Below are positions 55,500 through 64,000 of a DNA stretch of 64,000 nt, piece by piece. The DNA lies in assembly GCF_009905375.1 (NCBI RefSeq), contig NC_133647.1:137697263-137761262 (forward strand), in the 5' to 3' direction. The DNA is from Apium graveolens (taxonomy: Eukaryota > Streptophyta > Magnoliopsida > Apiales > Apiaceae). Each line of letters starts with the position of its first letter. Within the stretch, counting starts at the first letter, position 1. Under the pieces are notes generated by a model. That model was not told the DNA's origin. It did no database searches and saw only the letters and a program-made list of their open reading frames with translations. A program made the position numbers and the translations under genes.

Positions 55500-56341
55500 C
55501 TCCTCATCAAGTGTCTGGATTTTAGGATCTTTATAATAAACAGTAGTCTGCTTCCCTTTTAACTTCAGAGTTTGTAAAAACTTCTGAGAGTCTTTAGATC
55601 CTGACTGAATCAGAATATCAGAACTTAACATCAGACTTTGTTTATCAGAACTTGACTTGTTCTGTGTAGAAGATTTGCTAACATCAGAAATTACTTTCTG
55701 TGAAGATTTTCTTTGAACTTTTCCTTGACCTCTACTCTTATCAGAGTTTCCCTGGTCATCACCTTTGTCATCCTTCTTCTTCAGTATTTGAGTAGGTGAG
55801 CATTTGGACTTAACTACCTTCTCCCCCTTTGTGGCATCATCAGGAAGTAAGAGAGAGAGAAGAAGTTCAACTGAAGATTGGATCTCATCCAATTGAGCTT
55901 TCTGAGAAGCTTGATTAGCCATGACCTCATCAATTTGGGTCTGTTGCTTCTCTTGAATCTTCTCAATGGCTTCAATTTTCTCAAGAGTAGGTCTGACATA
56001 TATGTTCTTGTCAAGCTTGATCTGTAGATCTAGCTTATCAACATGTTCCTTTAGGGTATCAACCTTTTCATGAGTAGAAGAATGTAGACCTTGAAGATGT
56101 TTGGTAGAAAGGCTATGATCTTGAGTTATGTCTTGAAATCAGCATTTGTGAGCAACTCATCAGCTTTAGCAATATGCTCTGTCAGAATTTTAGGGCTTGA
56201 AATAAAATCTAATTCATTCCACTTCTTGGTCCACTCCACACCTCTGTGAGTATCTTCTCAAGGAATAGGTGCTTCCTTTTCAACAAATTTCTTCACCAAT
56301 GCTTCCTTGCCTAGTATGGGAACTGGAGTCTCAACAGAAAC
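55500..56341 (-). pseudogene. Element C env-like ORF, middle part, cut by elements B and D
   Basis: The minus strand encodes the counterpart of A 5400-6120: a degenerate start near 56330, the coiled-coil region, then QASQKAQLDEIQSSVELLLS, DDATKGEKVVKSKC and a Lys/Ser-rich stretch up to TLDEE at the B insertion site. Frames change around 55925 and 56140. The N-terminus and the rest of element C lie right of element D, outside the window. The reversed internal polypurine tract is at 55817-55830. Confidence 0.78.
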
Positions 56342-58818
56342 TGTAATAACTAAAATTTTTGAGACCTTCTAAAATGTTAATGAATAGTAACCCTAACGGA
56401 CGGGAAAAACTTTTGAGCCCACACTATGTAGTGCATGAGAAAATGAGTTTCGGAGTTGATATTATGATTATACGTACCAAATAAGTGTATGTAAACGCTA
56501 TTAGTTTTTGAAGAAAACCAACTTTGCAGAACGATCGTATTTACGAATCATCGAGGATCACGGGAATCATAATATAATTATAAGATTAAAACCCTATGGA
56601 TTTATATTCAAGTATGATAATTCAAAATATAAGGAATAAATACGAAAGGAATTACGTCGCGAACCATTTACGAGTGAGTATTATGAAAACGCTTAAGCGA
56701 CCGAGCGAACGCGTAAACGATTAAATAAACGTAACGCACTAACTAACCATGGTAAAAAAGTAACCATGGTTACTTTATCAAATAGTGAGCTAACTTAGGA
56801 TGATCAAGCAAGCTAGCCAAATAGTGTGCTAAGGAAGCTAGCACATGTAGTTTAGCTTGTAAACTATCAAGCTACTTGGATTTGTCCCCAAGATTTGCAA
56901 CAAGAATAAAATCCTAGGATACGAATTAGGAGAATATCAAATCAATATAAGATATCACCAATCCCATTTCCTAGAAACAACCAAGGAAGCAAGCATAAAA
57001 ACCCTCCTTCTCTCCCCACTTGTTCCATTTGGCTATTTCAAGAAAAAGGAGGAATTCAAAATCAAAATCTCAAAATCTAGCCATGGTAAAATCATCCCAT
57101 TAATTCTCAAGCTTCCTAACAACTAAACTAAGGTAAGAAAATTCTTTCATCTCTTTTTATCAAGGTTTGATGGGTAAAATAAAATCAAGAAAGTTACTAG
57201 TGAATAGTATGAATAGTAACTCTTCTTTGATTTCTTGATTTCAATTGTGGTTTTAGGTTCCAAAAATCATACCAAGCACTTTCAAGACTCCACCATCTTC
57301 AAGAACACATCTCAAGCTTTCAAGAAAGGTAAAAATCTTTGGCCCAACTTTATTTAAGATTCATTTTCAAGATCCATTTAATATGTAGATGTAAACCTAG
57401 TTTTAGAAGTGGTATTGTTGAAATCTTGATGTTTAGTTAAGTAGATGTGAGGTTGATTGTTGTAGTCTCAAAAACATGATTTTCTTGAGAGGAGTTTGTG
57501 TGTTGATGATGAGATGATGATTGTTGGTGGTTGTGTTAAGAGTTAGGGCGTAAACAAACCCCGATCGTAAACGTAATTCCATTAAATCGAACAAATCGTA
57601 ACTTTAAGTTTCTGCAGAAAGTCCCGAAAATTTAAACTGTAATTTCTTGAAAAATAACCCTTTATTATTATAGAAAATGTTATAAGGATCGTTTAGGTGC
57701 TTGAATAGCTTGATTCCGATTTACGGATCAAAAGTTATGGCCGTTTTACTAAAAGTGATTTACGCGACAAAAACTGCTACGAATTATGAATTTTGAAAAT
57801 ATAAAGGATCGACTTAAAAGTATTCATAAATGATGAAATTTTTATAAAGAGTAACATATTGAGTTTCCTAACTTCCATAAAAATTTCAAGTGAAAATAAT
57901 TATTTTCAAATTTTATAAAAATATCGGAGCCGAGACCGCGCGAGTAGAAACCGTATAATCCATAAGCGGAGCCGACGGCGATAATGAAAATGAACCTAAG
58001 ATACTTAGAGAAATGAAGTGACCATGATGTGAATAAGAATTTAAATTAATAATAAGGGTAGTAAAAGTTGAGAGGGTGCATAATAAGTAGCGCATGAATG
58101 TGAGTCACCGTAAATTAGAACGGGACCTAACGAATTGTGTTTATAATTAATAGATTTCCTAGCGGAACCTAGAGCATCCTCCACCTCGAGATACCCAGGC
58201 AAGTTTACGAACCCAACTCCATTTACTGTTGTGTTGTGAAAGGATTGTTTTATTATCATTGCATAAGTACCATGTTTGTCATGATACATAGTTATTGAAT
58301 TTTGCATGATATAGCAATGTTGTACGATAAGTATATATCGTGAAATGTTTAATTCCGCTATAAGCGTAACATATTATAATAAGACCGAGAGTCGGTCGGG
58401 ATTTCAAGATAAAAACCCGGGAATCATTCCGGTGATATTATAGGACGATTACAAGTCCATAATAGTACGTTTTAAAAGGACTCAACGTCCACTTATGAAA
58501 CATTAAAATACCTCGAACTTTTATTAAAACGACTTCCCGACGATCATATTCCCTCAACTATATTTTATTGTTCGAATAATAAATATTATATATCTATTCC
58601 TTTATTATGGGAGAAGTATACTCCAACGATTATTTATTTCAAACCCCATTAAACATTAAAGATTATTAATTTCAGAGACATAAACTAGTTGAGGAATATT
58701 ATTTTAAATATTCTTTTACAAGAGTAAACTCATTCGAGGTTTAATTATTTATCGATTATCATTTAATTAATTATTATTTATTAAAGGGTTTATTTATGAT
58801 TTAAAAATCATAGAACCG

Positions 58819-58880
58819 GGAGAGTACAATATGTACCTACGGACCTGTAGGAGAGTACAATATGTACCTACGGACCTGTG
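58819..58880. repeat. 31-bp tandem duplication in element D LTR
   Basis: GGAGAGTACAATATGTACCT plus ACGGACCTGT appears twice back to back, differing in the last base. Confidence 0.9.
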
Positions 58881-59310
58881 AAATGTGTGTATACCCGAAA
58901 TGAGGACACATAGCCCGTATGCGGTAAGGGTGATAACCGGGATACGAAGGTGTCGTCCTTCTACTAGTAGAAAAGGTTACTTTTATCGCAGTACAACTGA
59001 TCATCGTATGCGGTGGCTCCAATGAATGTCCTAATTCTTGCAATTGGAATTATGATGCAATACCGTAACCCAAGCCTAGGAGCTGGGTTTACTTTTAAGG
59101 TATTCGTAGGTTAATAAAATCCATTAAAGGATTGTTTTCATAAGAAGGTGTGTATCACCAAGGAAAACTAATTTCGAATAAAACATAACTATCATATATG
59201 ATGTTTTACGTAAGTTATCATACAGTCATTTGCATACTGTACATTATTATGCTGGGTATTATAGTTCACACTTGTTTTCTTAAATTGACACAACACAACA
59301 GTGAATCAAG

Positions 59311-59511
59311 ATGCCTGCCATGAGAACCACAGCCAGGAAACGGGTAGGCAATGGCCAGCTGTTCCGTAGATTGTTTGGTGTTGTACCACAGGTAGTCCGA
59401 ATAAGCTGGATTAGATTTCAGTTGTTTTTAGTTCGACTTATTTATAAGTATGACTTATGTAAGGTAATAAACAAGAAATGTATATTTGTCCGACGGACTA
59501 GCCTTACTTAA
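59311..59511 (+). CDS. Leader ORF inside element D LTR (66 residues)
   Basis: ATG at 59311 after ACACAACACAACAGTGAATCAAG, in the same place as the leader ORF of E (12940). The start is basic (MPAMRTTARKRVGNG), then hydrophobic/basic. Similarity to the E peptide is slight beyond the basic start. It may be a real small upstream ORF or coincidence. Confidence 0.3.
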   Translation: MPAMRTTARKRVGNGQLFRRLFGVVPQVVRISWIRFQLFLVRLIYKYDLCKVINKKCIFVRRTSLT

Positions 59512-59752
59512 AGGTTACTCTCCGGTAAGACTTAATCACTTTTGGGTTGTAATAATTATCACTTGATGGTTGAATTACTCTTGTTATGAATGGTTCGTTT
59601 CCAAGACAATAACCTGTAAGTGTGTGTGTTGATAAGTGTAGGGTCGTGAAGCGTGAGTATTTATATATTGTAGTGTGAGTTATGTAGTTGTAGTAGTTTA
59701 GATTGCGTGGCCTCCGGGATTCCAGACCCCGGATTTTGGGGCGCCACAGAAA

Positions 59753-59764
59753 TGGTATCAGAGC
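59753..59764 (+). promoter_or_regulatory. Primer binding site of element D
   Basis: TGGTATCAGAGC four bases after the LTR end, as in E. Confidence 0.92.
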
Positions 59765-59946
59765 CTTAGGTTATCAAATCTTGGAAACGATAGGATATAA
59801 AATACGTAGACGTAATAATAATAAAATAATCAATTAGAGCTCAAGTCGAGTTCGTCGTCGGGCTACACGGGTAGTCTTGACAGTTTTACCCTCAAGGGAA
59901 TTTTGACTCTAAGTTAGTAACACCTTGCCTATTATGTCAGGTACCA

Positions 59947-60824
59947 GTGGAGCCTATGAGGGAGGTTGACCCTGTTGCGGATGTTATGGTTCCTGAGCGT
60001 GACCCTACTCCCGAGCCAGAGAACCCACCCATTGATGATTCAGATGATGACCCTACTGAGGATGTCCCAAAGGAGGAGACTGACCTTCCTGTCCTCATAG
60101 CTAATGACGTTGAGATGACCCAGGGAGATGGCGTAGGCTGGAGGGATGTAGAGAGGTACCCTCACCAGACTATTCGCTCTGCTACGCCACCCCCAAGGAT
60201 TCAGAGCCCTATGCCCTATACTGATGATGAGGACGAGGATGGGATATATGCACAGGTCTACAAGGCTTATGACATATCCTCTAGCGACCCAGACTCACCT
60301 CTACCACCCCCGGCGACCATACATGTAGCTATACACGACTGGATGGTGTCTCAACTTAACGCTGAGATTACTGCGGCATCTGCTCGCATTGCGGAGTTAC
60401 GCCAGGCATTGACAGCTGAGAGAGCCATCAGACTAGGATACCCAGGGGATTTCAGAGCTTCTTCCCCAGCCATAGCCCGCATAGAGATTGATGGGATCTA
60501 CCACCCCCGGCGACCATACATGTAGCTATACACGACTGGATGGTGGCTCAACTTAACGCTGAGATTACTGCGGCATCTGCTCACATTGCGGAGTTACGCC
60601 AGGCATTGACAGCTGAGAGAGCCATCAGACTAGGATACCCAGGGGATTTCAGAGCTTCTTCCCCAGCCATAGCCCGCATAGAGATTGATGGGATCGAGCT
60701 CTGTACCCGGGTTCAGATGAGGATGATAGCGATTGGAGGATACATCCCGGTAGTTGATGCAGAGCTGATGTTGGCAGGAGCGATGAGGAGGGTGCGTGAC
60801 CTCACGCGCAGTGACAGTGACTGA
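59947..60824 (+). pseudogene. Acidic pre-gag ORF of element D, frameshifted by a tandem duplication
   Basis: Starts MEPMREVDPVADVMVPERDP at 59947, rich in Asp, Glu and Pro up to about residue 115 (DDSDDDPTEDVPKEE; YTDDEDEDG). A probable coiled coil follows (VSQLNAEITAASARIAELRQ). A 197-bp tandem duplication shifts the frame, giving a stop at 60523-60525. The second copy reopens the coiled coil at 60540 and runs to SDSD at 60824. E carries a shorter acidic ORF in the same place. Not a known gag part; function unknown. Confidence 0.6.
60301..60694. repeat. 197-bp tandem duplication in element D
   Basis: 60301-60497 and 60498-60694 are near-identical (I count two differences). The period is not a multiple of three. 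Confidence 0.92.
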
Positions 60825-61195
60825 GGGACTAGTGACTAGATATGGACCTTGAAGAAGGTTGGGTGACTTGTCACCAATTTTGATAGGATAGTTAGTACTA
60901 GATAGCGTTCCTAGCCCTTCAGGGTACACGGCTTATGTATTTGCATTTCAGTATTCAGGACAAGTAATGATGTATTATAATCAGGCATATATGAACTTAG
61001 CTAGTTATTTTGTTCTCCAAGATATAAGTGGGTGACCTTATGAAATATATATCTAAGCAGTTATCAAGAAATTGATGTCCATATTATTGCACTTTATAAA
61101 AATATTCTAGATAATAAATGACATGCTTACACATGAATAAATTAATCTAACTGTTATAATTACAACTATGTTGACAAATCTTCATTATTAGAACA
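60825..61195 (+). other. Element D spacer between pre-gag ORF and gag
   Basis: AT-rich, no ORF or recognisable signal. Confidence 0.6.
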
Positions 61196-62449
61196 ATGCC
61201 ACCCCATAGAAGAGGTACCAGGGCACAGCCCGCAGAATCAGTTAACCAACAACGGAATGAACCTGACCCTGTAGTAAATGAAGAAAGTGAAGAGGACCTA
61301 GACTATAATGAATATGATGAGGAAGAATATGTAGAAGAAGAAGATGAGGATACCCATCAGGGAGGGAACCCCATGAATGAATTTATGGAACTGCTAAGAA
61401 CAAATCTGAACCAACAACCTATTCCACCACAGCCACATGCTGCCCAACAGACTGCAGCCAATGCCTTTAGGGCCTTCAAATCTCTCAAACCCCCAGAGTT
61501 TCTAGGATCTTCCGACCCCGTTGAAGCACGGGCCTGGCTCAAAGAGATAGAAAAGTCCTTCGAGATACTAGGTGTTGAGGAACGACACAATACCATTTTC
61601 GCTTCTTACATGCTGAAAGGAGAAGATAACTACTGGTGGGAGTCCAAACAAAACCTAGAGACTGATGCTGTGATCCCATGGGATAGATTTACCCGATTGT
61701 TCTTAGACAAGTACTTCACTAGGTTTATGGAAACCCAGATGGAGATTAAGTTTTTGGAGTTAAAACAGGATAAGATGACTGTGGCAGAATATGAGGCCAA
61801 GTTTACTGAGTTGTCGAGATTCGTGCCTGAGTTCGTGAATACCGAAGAAAAGAAAGCGCGAAGGTTTCATCTTGGTCTAAAACAATGGATCCAAAATCGA
61901 GTGGCGGTGTTAGAGCTGACAGACTATGCCACCTTAGTGCAGAAAGCCTCGATTGTTGAAGCTGGCAGTGAGCAGAGTGTGAAGGAAAAGGAAAATAGTA
62001 AGAGGAAGATAGGAAGCCAATGAATAGGAACCAGGAATAAGAGTCTTCCAAGTAGGTTCGTCAGGGGAGTGGTGTCCCAATCGGCGCGAGGCCCCGAATT
62101 CAGAAAGGCCCCAAGTGAGAGTATTGGCCAGGGCGGCGGACAATCTAGGGCAATATTTCATAGCCAACCACGTGCCCCAATACCAGAATGTCAGACATGC
62201 GGAAAAAGAAACCTTGGGATGTGCACCCAGGCAAGAGCCCCTCTGAAATATTACAGGTGCGACCAACCCGGACACCTTGCCAACAACTGTCCCCAATATA
62301 GGAAGACATGTTTCCAATATGGGAAAGTAGGACATATGAGGAAGGATTGCCCGATAATAAAGCCCCCAGTCTCAGGTATGAGCAGAGCTGCATCCAACCG
62401 ACCCCCAGCTGCTAGGACCTTCAACATGACTGTTCAGGATGCTGTTTGA
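61196..62449 (+). pseudogene. Element D gag (gypsy type), internal stop and damaged zinc knuckles
   Basis: ATG at 61196 (MPPHRRGTRAQPAE), an acidic N-terminus, then the gypsy gag core (FLGSSDPVEARAWLKEIEKS, YWWESKQ, FTRLFLDKYF, MTVAEYEAKFTELSRFV). TGA at 62021 interrupts. In the same frame two Cys/His motifs follow, YYRCDQPGHLANNC and CFQYGKVGHMRKDC. Each has Tyr where the family has one of its Cys residues, so both knuckles are unlikely to bind zinc. Ends at TGA 62447. Confidence 0.9.
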
Positions 62450-63073
62450 AACACTGACGTGATAGCAGGTACCCTTTTGTTAAATTCCGAGCATGCAAAT
62501 GTCCTATTTGATTCTGGAGCAACCAAGTCATTTATATCTCAAGATTTTGCTAAAAAGTTAAAACTTAACATCATACCTTTACGCGAGATATTACAAGTGG
62601 AAATAGCAAACAAAGAAATAATTCCTGTAAATCAAGTACACCCTAAGTGCAAGTTGAAATTAGAAGGGAAGGTCTTCGAGGTTGACCTAATCCCATTTGT
62701 GTTAGAAGAATTTGATGTAATCTTAGGAATGGATTGGTTATCCAGTAACGGAGCGCAAATAGATTGTGAACGGAAGAGAGTAAAGATAAGAGTGCAGAAT
62801 GAAAAAGAAGTAGTGTTTAAAGGTCAACAACAGAAACATAAATTTCTGACCATGCTACAAGCGAAAAGATTGTTAAGGAAGGGAAATGAGGCCTATTTGG
62901 CTTATTTGATAGATACCAAGAAGAAGGTCCCTAATATACAGGACATGCCCGTAGTAAACGAATTTGAGGATGTATTCCCAGAGAACTTACCAGGGTTGCC
63001 ACCTGACAAGGAAATAGAATTCGCTATTAGAATTAGCACCAGGAACGACACCAGTATCCAAGGCCCCATATAG
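62450..63073 (+). pseudogene. Element D protease and linker to RT
   Basis: In frame with gag. Aspartic protease motif LFDSGATKSFIS at about residue 16-27, then the family pattern PFVLEEFDVILGMDWLSSNG, and the linker to RT ([21 protein letters not shown]). A one-base insertion near 63028 ruins the frame before RT, giving TAG at 63071. Confidence 0.9.
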
Positions 63074-64000
63074 GCTAGCCCCAGTTGAGATGAAGGAACT
63101 AGCTTCTCAACTGCAAGAGTTATTAGATAATGGAATGAAAAGACCCAGTGTGTCACCATGGGGAGCACCAGTACTGTTCGTAAAGAAAAATGACGGCAGT
63201 ATGAGATTATGCATAGACTATCGAGAGCTGAATAAGCTGACTAATAAGAATAAGTACCCTCTCCCCAGGATTGATGACCTATTCGACCAACTCAAGGGAG
63301 CTGTACATTTTTCCAAAATAGATTTGAGAACAGGATATCACCAGTTAAAAATCAAACCGGAAGATATACCGAAGACTGCTTTTCACACTAGGTATGGGCA
63401 CTCCGAGTTCTTAGTCATGTCGTTTGGGTTAACCAATGCACCCGCAACCTTTATGGATTTGATGAACAGAGTGTTCAAAAATACCTGGATATATGTGTGA
63501 TAGTTTTTATAGATGATATTCTGATCTACTCAAGGACAGAGCAAGAACATGCAGAACATTTGAGGATAGTCTTACTTGAGGAATGAGAAATTATATGCCA
63601 AGTTCTCGAAGTACGAGTTTTGGTTGAGAGAAGTTCAGTTTTTAGGACATGTGGTGAGTAACAAATGAGTTTTAGTTGATCCTGCCAAAATAGAGGCGGT
63701 ATCCAATTGGGAAAGACCAACTACCCAAACAGAGGTTAGGAGTTTTATGGGTTTAGCAGGATATTACCGAAGATTCGTGCAAGACTTTGCTAAGATAGCC
63801 GGTCCACTGACAAGACTTAACCGGAAGACAGAAAAGTTTGTATGGACAGAGAAATGTGAGGAGAGTTTTCAAGAGCTGAAAAGGAGGCTGGTGTCACCAC
63901 CAGTGCTCGCTCTTCCCGATGGAAAGGGAGAGTTTGTGATATACAGCGACGCATCACTTAAAGGATTAGGATGTGTACTGATGTAGCACGGCAAAGTTAT
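63074..64000 (+). pseudogene. Element D RT and start of RNase H, several frameshifts and stops
   Basis: RT begins in a new frame: [48 protein letters not shown] and [17 protein letters not shown] base is lost near 63490, before [12 protein letters not shown] (the active site is preserved in another frame). Further damage near 63575-63670 includes a TGA. From 63747, [19 protein letters not shown] leads into RNase H ([14 protein letters not shown]), then TAG at 63984 where E has CAA. The remainder is outside the window. Confidence 0.9.

Larger units (their letters stand above)
56342..59748 (+). repeat. 5' LTR of element D (3407 bp)
   Basis: Starts TGTAATAACTAAAATTTTTG and ends GATTTTGGGGCGCCACA. 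Holds a 31-bp tandem duplication (58819-58849, 58850-58880), the CTACTAGTAGAAAAGGTTAC block near 58960 shared with E, and a leader ORF at 59311. No other gene seen in its length. Confidence 0.85.
56342..64000 (+). mobile_element. Element D: Tekay-like Ty3/gypsy retrotransposon, 3' end outside the window
   Basis: A 3.4-kb LTR (56342-59748), a tRNA-Met-type primer site, an acidic pre-gag ORF, gag, protease and RT/RNase H sequence running off the window. RT and RNase H are close to those of E where both are present, and the LTRs share their first bases and some internal blocks. It is inserted in element C; the left flank gaaac (56337-56341) is the predicted duplication. Reading frames are badly damaged. 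Confidence 0.9.

Overview
The window is plant nuclear DNA made almost entirely of nested transposable elements. It is AT-rich and has Ty1/copia SIRE-type elements with an extra ORF after pol, Ty3/gypsy Tekay-like elements with LTRs over 3 kb, an Athila-type element primed by tRNA-Asp, and a CACTA end beginning CACTACAAGAAA. This points to a large-genome eudicot; I cannot fix the species (an Apiaceae-like asterid is only a guess). No intact host gene is visible. The only host-derived coding sequence I recognise is two captured gene fragments inside the CACTA element.

Layout (my element names). A: SIRE-like copia, + strand, 1-8205, 5' end outside the window. G: another SIRE-like copia, + strand, in four pieces (8206-9533, 20124-20217, 31438-37926), because A, E and F inserted into it. 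E: Tekay-like gypsy, + strand, 9534-20123, both LTRs and TSD ttaat. F: Athila-like gypsy, - strand, 20218-31437, both LTRs and TSD acaag. 37927-39864: right end of a CACTA transposon with RUS/DUF647-like and CNGC-like fragments. H: remnant of a third G-type copia, 39865-40137. C: SIRE-like copia, - strand, 40138-42166 and 55500-56341, split by B. B: complete SIRE-like copia, + strand, 42167-55499, both LTRs and TSD ctcct. D: Tekay-like gypsy, + strand, 56342 to the window end.

No element is autonomous as read. The ORFs are cut by in-frame TAG/TAA/TGA codons and frameshifts, yet the LTR pairs of B and F differ by only about 1-1.5% on a by-eye count. Comparing A with B codon by codon shows CAG or CAA in one copy where the other has TAG or TAA. 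Several catalytic or zinc-binding residues are lost by G-to-A or A-to-G changes: the integrase Glu in B, the integrase Asp in E, and zinc-knuckle Cys/His residues in D and B. C-to-T/G-to-A decay of methylated DNA explains most of these.

The most interesting material is: (1) the CACTA end carrying fragments of two host genes; (2) TATA-like core promoters placed upstream of the extra 3' ORFs in both copia and Athila elements; (3) a small conserved 80-90 residue ORF between pol and the env-like gene in A and B; (4) an acidic ORF upstream of gag and a leader ORF inside the LTR in the Tekay-like elements; (5) dense short-motif arrays (ATCGATAAG, AAGTTCTGAT, a GC-rich hairpin) that differ by family.
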